Origin: an uncultured Clostridia bacterium
GTDB taxonomy: Bacteria > Bacillota > Clostridia > TANB77 > CAG-508
NCBI GenBank assembly: GCA_934168365.1
Contig: CAKPNJ010000014.1
Coordinates: forward strand, 1 to 25,315
Reading direction: 5' to 3'
Length of the DNA stretch: 25,315 nucleotides
Made by a program: the position numbers and the translations under genes. Below, piece by piece: positions 16,435-24,647 of this stretch; the first letter of the stretch is position 1, and each line of letters opens with the position of its first letter. Below the pieces are notes generated by a model. It was not told the DNA's origin. It searched no databases and saw nothing but the letters and a program-made list of their open reading frames with translations.

Positions 16435-17232
16435 GTGGAGAATAATAAAGAAAAATTAAAAAAAGAAGATCTAAATTTAGTAGAAGAAAATTCTGCAGAG
16501 TTGAATTCCGTAGAAGAATCTAAAAAAACTATTCTTGTAGTAGATGATGAAAAACCAATAGTGGATATTTTAACATACAATTTACAAAAAGAAGGGTATG
16601 CTACTTTAGAAGCTAATGATGGAGAAGAAGCAATAAGAATTGCAACAGAACAAAAACCAGATTTAATTTTATTAGATATTATGCTTCCAAAAATAGATGG
16701 ACTAACTGTATGCAAAAAATTAAGACATACACTAAATGTGCCTATTCTAATATTATCTGCAAAAGATGAAGAAATTGACAAAATACTAGGCTTAGAACTA
16801 GGAGCAGATGACTATATAACAAAACCATTTAGTGTAAGAGAACTAATGGCAAGAGTAAAAGCAAACTTGAGAAAAGCTGAAGTTCAAGTACAAAACTCAG
16901 CAAATGCAGAAAAACCTAAAAAAGAAAACGTTGTAATAGAATTAGGTGATTTAATTCTAGATACAGAAAGGTTTGAAGTTAAAGTTAGAGGAAAAGTAAT
17001 TGACTTAACTTTAAGAGAATTTGAGGTATTAAAATATTTAGCAAATCAGCCCGGCCAAGTAGTAACAAGGGAAACTTTACTTGAAAAAGTATGGGGCTAT
17101 GAATATTATGGAGATATTAGAACAGTAGATGTTACAGTAAGAAGAATAAGAGAAAAAATCGAAAAAGACACATCAGCTCCAAAGATTTTAATTACCAAAA
17201 GGGGAGTTGGATATTATTTAGCAACCAACTAA
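16435..17232 (+). CDS. walR: OmpR-family response regulator, WalR type
   Basis: A 265-residue DNA-binding response regulator. The receiver (about 30-145) shows ILVVDDE, the phospho-acceptor D81 in LLDIMLP and the conserved Lys in ITKPF. The winged-helix output domain (about 162-263) contains TLREFEVL, VWGYEYYGDIRTVDVTVRR and RGVGYYL, very close to WalR/YycF and less so to PhoP. In relatives WalR controls wall hydrolases and binds TGTWAH pairs. The chosen GTG start has GGTAGGG 7 bases upstream and gives about 28 charged residues ahead of the receiver, which ordinary WalR lacks; a TTG at 16501 would remove most of them but has a poor ribosome site. The kinase gene follows after 54 bases. First gene of a probable six-gene operon, preceded by the 11-bp repeat array. 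Confidence 0.88.
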   Translation: MENNKEKLKKEDLNLVEENSAELNSVEESKKTILVVDDEKPIVDILTYNLQKEGYATLEANDGEEAIRIATEQKPDLILLDIMLPKIDGLTVCKKLRHTLNVPILILSAKDEEIDKILGLELGADDYITKPFSVRELMARVKANLRKAEVQVQNSANAEKPKKENVVIELGDLILDTERFEVKVRGKVIDLTLREFEVLKYLANQPGQVVTRETLLEKVWGYEYYGDIRTVDVTVRRIREKIEKDTSAPKILITKRGVGYYLATN

Positions 17233-17286
17233 ATAATTACAAGTCTTTTATAACTAGATTTGTACCTTGAAGGAAGGAAACCAAAA

Positions 17287-18708
17287 ATGATAAAAAGTAT
17301 ACAAACGAAAATTATACTAATTTTTTTCATAATAGGAATAATTATAATTGGTGCATTATCATTTTTAAATATAAATAGTTTAAAGCAAATTGAAACAGCA
17401 AATACAGAAATAAATACAATAATAGCTGAAAAAACATCACAAACATTATTAATAATGGCAATTGCAATAGGCGTTTTTGCCATTATTACTGTGTTAGTAG
17501 GGTATTTTATACATAAAGCAATAGTAAAACCAATAGACAATCTAATTGAAAATGCAGAAAAGATTGCAAATGGTGAAGAAGTTGAATTTAAAGAGCAAAA
17601 TAAAAATCAAACACAAATATCAGAACTATCAAATGCCTTTAATTTAATGACAAATGAACTAAAGCAGAATTTAAATGAAGTAGCTAAACAAAAAAGACAA
17701 ATTGAAACTATTTTATTACATATGACAGACGGAATTATTGCCTTTGACATGGAGGGCAATATTATTCATATAAACCCAGCAGCAATACAATTATTAAATT
17801 TAACTAATGAAAAAAAAACATTTAATAGTATATTCACAAAATTTAATACAGATATAAACTTAGAGAAAATAGTATATTTAGAAAATTGGACTTCATCAGA
17901 ACAAAGGTTAAACATAGGGGAAAAATATATTAACCTATTATTTGCACCTTTCCAAGATGAAAGTGACAAGCCAGAGGGAGTAATAGTAGTAATTCAAGAT
18001 ATTACAGAACATGTAAAACTAGACAATATGAGAAAAGAGTTTGTAGCAGATGTATCACATGAATTAAAAACACCTATTACATCAATAATGGGATATGCAG
18101 ATACTTTACTTGAGAGTGACTATGACAAAGAAATGCAAACTAAGTTCTTAGAAGTTATTAGCTCAGAAGCTAGAAGAATGGCAAGACTTGTTACAGACTT
18201 GCTAGTGCTTTCTAGATATGATAATAAAAAAGTAACAAAAGAAGAATCTGTATTTGATTTAGGAGAACTAACGAAAAATTGTATTGATAGACTACGTTTT
18301 GAGGTGGAAAAGAAAAATCATAATGTTGAATGTTTTGTAACAGCAAATGTACCACCAGTAAATGCAGACAAATATGGAATAGAAAGAGTAATATTAAATA
18401 TAATTTCTAATGCCATAAAATATACTCCAGAAAATGGTGTAATCAAAGTATATGTTGGATTCGTATATAATGACGCATATATTAAGGTTATAGATAATGG
18501 AATTGGAATTCCAGAGGCAGATTTATCTAGAATATTTGAAAGATTTTATAGAGTAGATAAAGCAAGATCAAGAGAACTTGGTGGAACTGGACTAGGACTT
18601 CCAATTGCAAAAGAAATTATAGAACAAAACAATGGAAGTATTGATATAAAAAGTGAAGCAGGAAAAGGTACTGAAGTTGTAATTAGAATACCAGTTTATA
18701 AAAAATAG
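17287..18708 (+). CDS. walK: Membrane sensor histidine kinase, WalK type
   Basis: A 473-residue kinase, the probable partner of WalR. Two membrane helices (about 8-28 and 53-75) enclose an outside loop of only about 25 residues. Then come HAMP (about 76-128), PAS (about 140-240, with GIIAFDMEGNIIHINPAA), HisKA with H258 in VSHELKTP, and HATPase_c (about 350-470) with ISNAIKY, DNGIGIP, FERFYR and GGTGLGL. It should autophosphorylate on H258 and pass phosphate to D81 of WalR. Bacillus WalK has a large extracellular sensor loop; its near absence here suggests sensing in the membrane or through the PAS domain. PhoR-like kinases share this layout, so the symbol rests partly on the adjacent WalR. 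The ATG at 17287 is chosen because AAGGAAGG lies just upstream, whereas a TTG at 17260 would put that site inside the gene. Regulators walH and walI are not adjacent. Confidence 0.8.
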   Translation: MIKSIQTKIILIFFIIGIIIIGALSFLNINSLKQIETANTEINTIIAEKTSQTLLIMAIAIGVFAIITVLVGYFIHKAIVKPIDNLIENAEKIANGEEVEFKEQNKNQTQISELSNAFNLMTNELKQNLNEVAKQKRQIETILLHMTDGIIAFDMEGNIIHINPAAIQLLNLTNEKKTFNSIFTKFNTDINLEKIVYLENWTSSEQRLNIGEKYINLLFAPFQDESDKPEGVIVVIQDITEHVKLDNMRKEFVADVSHELKTPITSIMGYADTLLESDYDKEMQTKFLEVISSEARRMARLVTDLLVLSRYDNKKVTKEESVFDLGELTKNCIDRLRFEVEKKNHNVECFVTANVPPVNADKYGIERVILNIISNAIKYTPENGVIKVYVGFVYNDAYIKVIDNGIGIPEADLSRIFERFYRVDKARSRELGGTGLGLPIAKEIIEQNNGSIDIKSEAGKGTEVVIRIPVYKK

Positions 18709-18726
18709 AAAGAGGGTAAAAACATA

Positions 18727-19380
18727 ATGACTATTAGTGACAAAACACGTGATATATTAGAGTGGATTTTATGTATTGTAATTGCATTTGTTTTAGCAAT
18801 TGTAGTTAAATATTTTGTAGGAACACCTACAATTGTAAGTCAAGTTTCAATGAAACCAACATTGATGCCAGGGCAAAGACTAATACTAAATAGATGGATG
18901 AGAACAATAAATGAAATGCCACAAAGAGGAGAAATAATTACATTTGAAGCACCTAGTAAAGTGGCATATAGCAATAGCCTAGAAGTAGACTTACAAAATC
19001 CAGTAGCTAAATATGAAAAAGAACCAACAAATTGGTGGAGTAAATTTGTATACTATGTGCTAGAAATAGGGAAAGAAAGCTATATAAAAAGAGTAATTGC
19101 ATTACCTGGTGAACATGTAAAAATTGAAAATGGTAAAGTATATATAAATGGAACAGAATTAGAAGAACCATACTTACAACCAAATGTAGTTACAACAGTT
19201 GATGCAAAAAACTATAATTATTTTTCTGAATTTACAGTACCAGAAGGATATGTTTTTGCAATGGGAGATAATAGAAGTCAATCTACAGACTGTAGAGCTT
19301 TTGGATGTGTTCCAGTAGAAAAAATTGAAAGCAAAGTTTGGATTAGATTTTGGCCATTAAATTTATTTGGAAAGGTATAA
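18727..19380 (+). CDS. lepB: Signal peptidase I
   Basis: A 217-residue membrane serine peptidase that removes signal peptides of exported proteins. One N-terminal membrane helix (about 10-31) is followed by the catalytic Ser box SQVSMKPTLMPG with S41 as nucleophile, the Lys box YIKRVIALPGE with K121 as general base, and the last family box GDNRSQSTDCRAFG. The usual Gly two residues before the catalytic Ser is Gln, and the Ser in DSR is Cys; neither is a catalytic residue. Its expected substrates include the adhesin signal peptide here. The start has AGAGGG upstream, 18 bases after walK. Co-transcription with walRK would tie secretion capacity to the wall-stress regulator, which is inference. 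Confidence 0.93.
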   Translation: MTISDKTRDILEWILCIVIAFVLAIVVKYFVGTPTIVSQVSMKPTLMPGQRLILNRWMRTINEMPQRGEIITFEAPSKVAYSNSLEVDLQNPVAKYEKEPTNWWSKFVYYVLEIGKESYIKRVIALPGEHVKIENGKVYINGTELEEPYLQPNVVTTVDAKNYNYFSEFTVPEGYVFAMGDNRSQSTDCRAFGCVPVEKIESKVWIRFWPLNLFGKV

Positions 19381-19382
19381 AA

Positions 19383-20288
19383 ATGTCTTTTGAAAATTTA
19401 ATAGGAAATGAAAAAATAAAACAGATACTTGAAACAACAGTAAAAAACAATAATGTACTACATAGCTATATGTTTGTGGGACAAGAAGGAATAGGAAAAA
19501 ACTTATTTGCAAAAGAGTTCGCAAAAATGATATTATGCAGTAATGAAACAAACAAACCCTGTAATCAATGCAAATCTTGTTTGGAATTTAACGGAGAAAG
19601 CCATCCTGACTTTTTACAAATAGCACCAGAAGATGGAAAAGCCATAAAAATAGAGCAAGTGAGATTTTTACAAGAAAAAGCACAAGAAAAACCTGTAACT
19701 TCAAGTAAAAAAGTATATTTAATATCACAAGCAGAAACAATGACTAGAGAAGCTGCCAATAGCTTACTTAAAACTTTAGAAGAACCACCAGAATATGTAG
19801 TTATTATTTTGACAACTTCAAATGAAAGCAAGCTATTAACAACAATAAAGTCAAGATGTATGAAGCTATATTTTGAACCAATACCAGAGGAAAAAATAAT
19901 AAACTATTTAAAACAAAATGGTATAGATTCAGATATTACAGAAAATATGTTAAAACATTGTGAAGGTAGTATTGGCAAAGCGTTAAAAATAAATGATTCA
20001 AAAGAGCAATATATGCAAATAGAGCAGTTAATAGGCATATTAGATAAACAAAACATAACACAAATTTGGAGAAAAGCAGATGTGCTATATTCTGCCAAAG
20101 ATGAAATTATTGATTTGCTAGATTATATGGAAATAGTGATATATAATGCTATAAAAAATAAGCATAAAGCAAATTATATAAATGGAATACAAATAATAGA
20201 GCAGACAAAACAAAGAATATTAGCAAATGCTAATTATGATATGTCAATTGATAACTTATTACTAAAACTATGGGAGGAAGTTAATTGA
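19383..20288 (+). CDS. holB: DNA polymerase III subunit delta'
   Basis: A 301-residue clamp-loader subunit of the replicative polymerase. The AAA+ domain shows a loop GQEGIGKN (33-40), in which the usual Thr/Ser after GK is Asn, fitting a subunit that need not hydrolyse ATP; a four-Cys zinc module (C52, C60, C63, C66); SLLKTLEEPP; and the sensor-region motif IKSRC. The alpha-helical C-terminal domain follows. The ATG at 19383 is preferred over one at 19350 because it aligns with the family start (MSFENLIGNEKIK) and GGAAAGG lies just upstream, overlapping the end of lepB. It overlaps the next gene by four bases. The holB-ricT order is the same as in Bacillus, which supports the call. Confidence 0.92.
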   Translation: MSFENLIGNEKIKQILETTVKNNNVLHSYMFVGQEGIGKNLFAKEFAKMILCSNETNKPCNQCKSCLEFNGESHPDFLQIAPEDGKAIKIEQVRFLQEKAQEKPVTSSKKVYLISQAETMTREAANSLLKTLEEPPEYVVIILTTSNESKLLTTIKSRCMKLYFEPIPEEKIINYLKQNGIDSDITENMLKHCEGSIGKALKINDSKEQYMQIEQLIGILDKQNITQIWRKADVLYSAKDEIIDLLDYMEIVIYNAIKNKHKANYINGIQIIEQTKQRILANANYDMSIDNLLLKLWEEVN

Positions 20289-21208
20289 AAAAGATAGTAG
20301 GGGTTAGATTTAGAAAACCAGGAAAAGTATATTTTTTTGATCCGGATAAATTAAATATAGAAAAAGGTCAAAAAGTAATAGTAGAAACTAGCCAAGGACA
20401 AGAGATTGGAGATGTAACTACAGGTGTTAGAGAAATAGAAGAATCTAGTTTAGCAGTACCTTTAAAAAAGGTAATTCGTATAGCAACACCAAAGGACATA
20501 CAAATTGATGAAGCAAATAGAGAAAAGGAAAAAGAAGCTTTTAAAATTGCTCAAGAAAAAATAAAAAAATATAAGTTAAACATGAATTTAACTGAAGTTG
20601 AATATAAATTTGACAATAGTAAAATTATATTTTTCTTTACAGCAGATGGAAGAATAGACTTTAGAGAATTAGTAAAAGACCTAGCAGCTGTTTTTAGAAC
20701 AAGAATCGAATTAAGACAAATTGGAGTAAGAGACGAAGTTAAAAAAATAGGTGGCAATGGTGTGTGTGGTAGAGAACTTTGCTGTTGTTCATTTTTAGAT
20801 AATTTTGAGGCAGTATCTATAAAAATGGCAAAAGAGCAAAATGTTTCACTAAATCCATCTAAAATATCAGGAAATTGTGGAAGACTTATGTGTTGCTTAA
20901 AATATGAGCAAAACGTATATGAAGATAAATTGAAAAGACTTCCAAAGATTGGAGCAATTGTAAAAACGGAAGATGGGGAAGGAACAGTTGACTCAATACA
21001 AACACTAAAAGAAATAATACGTGTAAAATTTAAAGATGGAGATGACACTTTTTATAAAAGATACCCAGCTTCAGAAGTTAAGATAATAAAAAATATTGGA
21101 AGAGAAGAGATAGACCCAGAAGAAAAAGAACATGCAAAAGAGTTAGCAGAATTAGAAAAATTAGAAGAACTAGATGAACGAACAAAATCAGACGATGATG
21201 ATATTTAA
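20285..21208 (+). CDS. ricT: PSP1-domain protein RicT (YaaT)
   Basis: A 307-residue regulator, homologue of Bacillus RicT/YaaT, which with RicA and RicF forms an iron-sulphur complex acting with RNase Y on mRNA processing and affecting sporulation, competence and biofilm. The PSP1 domain covers about residues 1-270 with GVRFRKPGKVYFF at the start. Cysteines fit the cluster-binding sets: C161, C166-C168 (GVCGRELCCC) and C198, C203-C204 (GNCGRLMCC). The C-terminus is a highly acidic tail ending in DDDD. The start codon is TTG, sharing TTGA with the holB stop; GGAGGAAG eight bases upstream supports it and indicates translational coupling. RicA and RicF genes are not in the window. Confidence 0.92.
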   Translation: MKKIVGVRFRKPGKVYFFDPDKLNIEKGQKVIVETSQGQEIGDVTTGVREIEESSLAVPLKKVIRIATPKDIQIDEANREKEKEAFKIAQEKIKKYKLNMNLTEVEYKFDNSKIIFFFTADGRIDFRELVKDLAAVFRTRIELRQIGVRDEVKKIGGNGVCGRELCCCSFLDNFEAVSIKMAKEQNVSLNPSKISGNCGRLMCCLKYEQNVYEDKLKRLPKIGAIVKTEDGEGTVDSIQTLKEIIRVKFKDGDDTFYKRYPASEVKIIKNIGREEIDPEEKEHAKELAELEKLEELDERTKSDDDDI

Positions 21209-21241
21209 TAAGAGATATAAAAATGAGAGGTGGTGAAATAA

Positions 21242-21418
21242 ATGGCATATAAAATTACAGACAGATGTATCAGCTGTGGAGCATGTGCTGCAAGTTGTCC
21301 AGTATCTTGCATTTCACAAGGTGAAGATAAATATGTAATAAACAAAGACGTATGTATCTCATGCGGAACATGCGAAGGTGTTTGCCCAGTGGGTGCACCA
21401 GAACCAAACGAAGAATAA
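21242..21418 (+). CDS. Small 2[4Fe-4S] ferredoxin
   Basis: A 58-residue clostridial-type ferredoxin carrying electrons between oxidoreductases in the cytoplasm. Two cluster motifs are complete: C9-x2-C12-x2-C15-x3-C19-P and C38-x2-C41-x2-C44-x3-C48-P. GAGAGGTGG upstream supports the ATG. It follows ricT after 33 bases, so it probably ends the walR operon, and its terminator faces that of the por operon. It is a plausible electron acceptor of the convergent pyruvate oxidoreductase, although the two are transcribed separately. Confidence 0.92.
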   Translation: MAYKITDRCISCGACAASCPVSCISQGEDKYVINKDVCISCGTCEGVCPVGAPEPNEE

Positions 21419-21427
21419 AATAATAAC

Positions 21428-21457
21428 AAAAAAGCTCGGCAGTAAGCCGAGTTTTTT
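21428..21457. terminator. Bidirectional terminator between ferredoxin and por operons
   Basis: CTCGGC (21435-21440) pairs with GCCGAG (21446-21451), loop AGTAA, flanked by an A-run on the left and TTTTTT on the right. It sits between two convergent stop codons and suits both directions. Confidence 0.9.
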
Positions 21458-22408
21458 CTATCTATTTGTTGTTTCTTCTAGTTTTAAAAGAGCTTCCCAA
21501 CGTTTATCAACTTCTTTTTGAAACTCTTCTATCATCCATTCATTACCAGGTTTAAACATATGTTTAAAACGTTTTTGAGGTTTTAAAAATTCTTCAATAG
21601 GTAACTTTTTAGCAGGTTTATAATTTATTACATATCTGCCATCAATTACTTCATATAAAGGCCAATAACATGTTTCAACAGCTAATTTGTTTATTTGCAT
21701 TAACATATCTGTTGGATATCCCCAGCCTCTTGGACAAGGTGATAATACATTTAAGAAACATGGTCCTTCTGTATAAATAGCTTTTTCAGCTTTTTCATAT
21801 AAATCTTTAAAATTTGCATAAGCAATAGTTTGTGCTACATATGGTAAATGATGTGCCTCCATAACTTCTGTCAAATCTTTTCTAGACTGCATTTTGCCAG
21901 GTATAACTGTTCCAGCAGGTGAAGTTGTAGTATCTGCAAACTTAGGAGTCGCAGAAGAACGTTGAATACCAGTATTCATATAGGCACCATTATCATAACA
22001 TACATATACCATATCATGACCTCTTTCCATAGCACCTGATAAACTTTGAATACCTATATCATAAGTTCCACCATCTCCACCAAATGTAATAAATTTAGTA
22101 GTTTTATCACTAGGCAATTTGCCTTGTTTTTTTAATGAACGATAAGCTGCTTCCACACCAGAACAAGTAGATGCTGCATTTTCAAAAGCTGTGTGGATAT
22201 ATGAGTCAGTCCAAGAAGTATATGGATATATAAAACTTGAAACTTCCATACAACCAGTAGCATTACTAATTACTGCATGATCTTCTGGTTTTAAAGCTCT
22301 TAAAATCATACGAGCAATAGGTGGGGCACCACAACCAGCACACATTCTGTGACCAGCTGTAAATCTAGATGGCTTATTTGCCATTACTTCTTTTAAATTA
22401 TATGCCAT
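21458..22408 (-). CDS. porB: Pyruvate:ferredoxin oxidoreductase beta subunit
   Basis: A 316-residue thiamine-diphosphate-binding subunit. It holds the active-site cofactor and a [4Fe-4S] cluster for oxidative decarboxylation of pyruvate to acetyl-CoA with ferredoxin reduction. Visible: cluster cysteines C23 and C26 (MCAGCG), C53 (NATGCME) and one in SPCPRGW; the cofactor motif GDGGTYDIG and YDNGAYMNTG, which supplies the Mg/TPP-binding residues. Length is normal for the family. Last gene of the por operon, 10 bases after porA; GAGGAAA precedes the ATG. A related 2-oxoacid substrate cannot be fully excluded, but the fit is best for pyruvate. Confidence 0.92.
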   Translation of the reverse strand: MAYNLKEVMANKPSRFTAGHRMCAGCGAPPIARMILRALKPEDHAVISNATGCMEVSSFIYPYTSWTDSYIHTAFENAASTCSGVEAAYRSLKKQGKLPSDKTTKFITFGGDGGTYDIGIQSLSGAMERGHDMVYVCYDNGAYMNTGIQRSSATPKFADTTTSPAGTVIPGKMQSRKDLTEVMEAHHLPYVAQTIAYANFKDLYEKAEKAIYTEGPCFLNVLSPCPRGWGYPTDMLMQINKLAVETCYWPLYEVIDGRYVINYKPAKKLPIEEFLKPQKRFKHMFKPGNEWMIEEFQKEVDKRWEALLKLEETTNR

Positions 22409-22418
22409 AAAATTTTCC

Positions 22419-23600
22419 TCACTTTCTTAATCCTACATAACGATATGGATTATCAATTTCACCAGTTTTAGCAACTTGTGCCAAATAATCAAATACTTCA
22501 TGAATATTATTACTTGTAGTATCTCTACCACCAATACCATAAACATAGCTTACAGCAGGAACTTGCTTTTTAGCTGTATACATGCTTGAGATAACATCTT
22601 CATATAATGCACCACCCATAGCATTTAAAGAATCAGCTTTGTCCATTATTGCAACAGCTTTTAAATTTCCTAAAGCTTCAGCAATTTCTTCTGCAGGGAA
22701 AGGTCTAAATACACGAACCTTAACCATACCAGCTTTAATTCCTTTTTCTCTTAATTCATCTACAACTGTTTTAGTGGTTCCAGCAGTTGAGTTCATACAA
22801 ACAACAGCAATTTCTGCATCATCCATTCTATATTCTTCAAAAAATGAATATTTTCTACCAGTCATTTTTTCAAAGTCTTTGGCAACTTCTAAAATAACTT
22901 TTTTAGCATTTCTCATTGCCTCAGCTTGTTGATATTTATGTTCAAATAAATATGATTGAACATCTAATGGACCAACAGCAATTGGTTCTTTATCATTTAA
23001 TAAATAATGCTCTGGATTATATGTTCCAACAAATTCTTTAACTTTATCATCTTCAATTAGTTCAATATTCTCAATTGAATGAGAAGTAATAAATCCATCT
23101 TGACATACCATTAAAGGTAATAAAACATCTTTATTTTCAGCAATTCTATGAGCCATAATTAAGTTATCATATGCTTCTTGATTATTTTCAGAAAATAGCA
23201 TAATCCATCCAGCATCTCTTACACCCATTGCATCTGAATGGTCATTGTGAATATTTAATGGGCCTGAAACAGCTCTGTTTACTAAGCTCATAACAATAGG
23301 AAGCCTTAAGCTAGATGCAATATATATCATTTCCCACATATATGATAAACCATTAGCAGAAGTAGCAGTCATAGCTCTTGCACCAGCAGCCTCTGCACCA
23401 ACACAAGCACTCATAGCACTATGCTCACTTTCAACAGCAACAAATTCTGTATCTACAGTGCCATTACTAACAAAAGTAGAAAAATATTGAGGTATTTCTG
23501 TTGAAGGTGTTATAGGAAAGGCAGCTACAACATCTGGATTTATTTGTTTCATCGCAATAGCAGCAGCTTCATTTCCACTTAATCTTTCTCTAATTCCCAT
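22419..23600 (-). CDS. porA: Pyruvate:ferredoxin oxidoreductase alpha subunit
   Basis: A 393-residue alpha subunit. Residues about 10-230 form the pyrimidine-binding domain with FPITPSTEIPQ near 29-39, ESEHSAMSACVGAEAAGARAM and the conserved RAVSGPLNIHNDHSD; residues about 265-365 form the transketolase C-terminal-like domain with VRVFRPFP. It pairs with PorB at the active site. AAAGGAG precedes the ATG, 13 bases after porD. Length and motifs match four-subunit archaeal and Thermotoga enzymes rather than the single 1170-residue polypeptide usual in Clostridia. Confidence 0.93.
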   Translation of the reverse strand: MGIRERLSGNEAAAIAMKQINPDVVAAFPITPSTEIPQYFSTFVSNGTVDTEFVAVESEHSAMSACVGAEAAGARAMTATSANGLSYMWEMIYIASSLRLPIVMSLVNRAVSGPLNIHNDHSDAMGVRDAGWIMLFSENNQEAYDNLIMAHRIAENKDVLLPLMVCQDGFITSHSIENIELIEDDKVKEFVGTYNPEHYLLNDKEPIAVGPLDVQSYLFEHKYQQAEAMRNAKKVILEVAKDFEKMTGRKYSFFEEYRMDDAEIAVVCMNSTAGTTKTVVDELREKGIKAGMVKVRVFRPFPAEEIAEALGNLKAVAIMDKADSLNAMGGALYEDVISSMYTAKKQVPAVSYVYGIGGRDTTSNNIHEVFDYLAQVAKTGEIDNPYRYVGLRK

Positions 23601-23613
23601 ACTATAATCTCCT

Positions 23614-23895
23614 TTACTCAGTCATTTCAATGGCATGGAATGGGCATACTTTAGCACAAACTCCACAACCTTTGCAATAATCATAATTAAAATCTTCACG
23701 CTTTCCTTCTTTATTTACAGGAATAGCATCATCAGGGCAAACTGGAAAACATAAACCACATTGAGTACATTTTTCAGATATGTAAATAGGTTTAACACTT
23801 CTCCAGTCACCTGTTTTAAATTCTCTAGCATTACCAGCTTTATAAATATTACCACCAATAGTCATATCACAAGCTGGAGTATTTTTATCAATCAT
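23614..23895 (-). CDS. porD: Pyruvate:ferredoxin oxidoreductase delta subunit (2[4Fe-4S])
   Basis: A 93-residue electron-transfer subunit with two complete cluster motifs in the C-terminal half, CTQCGLCFPVCP and CKGCGVCAKVCP. The N-terminal 35 residues (with GNAREFKTGDWRSVKP) match delta subunits rather than free ferredoxins. It passes electrons from PorB to soluble ferredoxin. GAAAGGATGG precedes the ATG; it lies between porC and porA with gaps of 14 and 13 bases. Confidence 0.93.
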   Translation of the reverse strand: MIDKNTPACDMTIGGNIYKAGNAREFKTGDWRSVKPIYISEKCTQCGLCFPVCPDDAIPVNKEGKREDFNYDYCKGCGVCAKVCPFHAIEMTE

Positions 23896-23909
23896 TTAAA
23901 CCATCCTTT

Positions 23910-24488
23910 CTAAACTTTATTAACTTCTTTTAAAGCCATTTCTAAGGCTTTCATATTTCCATCAATAACTTCAGGTTTTTTAGCAAATTTGTGTTTAAAG
24001 GAACCTTCCATATCAGCTAAAAAGTCTTTTTCTTCAATTACTCCACTTACTTTTACAATTGCAGCAAGCATAGGAGTATTTGGAAAATATTTACCTAAAG
24101 TTTCTAATGATATTTTTCTTGCATCAATAGTATAAACATCTCCGGTATATCCGTTAAGTAAAGGCTTTAATTCATTTCCACTTTTTGTAGTGTTTATAAC
24201 TATTGCACCATCAGGTTTTAAACCAGCAGTTACATCAACAGCTTCTAACAAACTATCGTCAACAACTACTACATAATCTGGTTCATATATATTACTATGA
24301 ATACGTATTGGTGTATTACTAATACGGTTATATGCAGTAATAGGAGCACCCATTCTTTCTGGACCATATTCAGGAAAACCTTGAATATATTTACCAGTGT
24401 TAAAAGCAGCATCTGCAAGTAAAAGAGAAGCTGTTTTAGCACCTTGACCACCTCTACCATGCCATCTAATTTCAATTAAATCTTTCAT
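23910..24488 (-). CDS. porC: Pyruvate:ferredoxin oxidoreductase gamma subunit
   Basis: A 192-residue gamma subunit and first gene of the por operon. The N-terminus has the family signature IRWHGRGGQGAKTA (about 7-20) and, further on, FPEYGPERMGAP; the rest is the catalytic-domain fold of the pyruvate ferredoxin/flavodoxin oxidoreductase family. In the single-chain enzyme this is domain III, thought to help CoA binding. The strong ribosome site TAAGGAGG lies 12 bases upstream of the ATG. Confidence 0.92.
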   Translation of the reverse strand: MKDLIEIRWHGRGGQGAKTASLLLADAAFNTGKYIQGFPEYGPERMGAPITAYNRISNTPIRIHSNIYEPDYVVVVDDSLLEAVDVTAGLKPDGAIVINTTKSGNELKPLLNGYTGDVYTIDARKISLETLGKYFPNTPMLAAIVKVSGVIEEKDFLADMEGSFKHKFAKKPEVIDGNMKALEMALKEVNKV

Positions 24489-24490
24489 AG

Positions 24491-24510
24491 TTTAAGTATT
24501 CCTCCTTAAA
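24491..24510 (-). other. Small dyad presenting the porC ribosome binding site
   Basis: TTTAAG (24491-24496) and CTTAAA (24505-24510) form a 6-bp dyad whose 8-base loop holds the GAGG core of the porC ribosome site. All but one pair are A-T, so it may be chance. Confidence 0.25.
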
Positions 24511-24525
24511 TATTTTTCAAGTATT

Positions 24526-24554
24526 ATTTTATTCTTAAATAAGCATAATGTCAA
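24526..24554 (-). promoter_or_regulatory. Sigma-A promoter of the porCDAB operon
   Basis: On the minus strand: TTGACA (24554-24549), a 17-base spacer and TAAAAT (24531-24526). Transcription would start near 24519, giving a leader of about 30 bases with TAAGGAGG. A strong, apparently unregulated promoter fits a central metabolic operon. Confidence 0.8.
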
Positions 24555-24587
24555 GAAAAAAAGGTATAATATACTTTGTAAAAACAA

Positions 24588-24616
24588 TTGACAATAATGT
24601 GTTTTTTTATTATTAT
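24588..24616 (+). promoter_or_regulatory. Sigma-A promoter of the prepilin-like gene
   Basis: TTGACA (24588-24593), a 17-base spacer and TATTAT (24611-24616), divergent from the por promoter with about 33 bases between the two -35 boxes. The ribosome site AAAGGAAAG follows before the ATG at 24648. Confidence 0.75.
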
Positions 24617-24647
24617 ATACATATAAATTGTAAAGGAAAGTGATAAT

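Noticed and set aside
17239..17263. Dyad in the walR-walK gap
   Set aside because: About eight pairs including a wobble with a long A+T loop and no T-run, so neither a terminator nor a convincing control element.
20551..21048. 165-codon minus-strand open frame across ricT
   Set aside because: ricT is confidently identified here; the opposite frame has no ribosome site or recognisable family.
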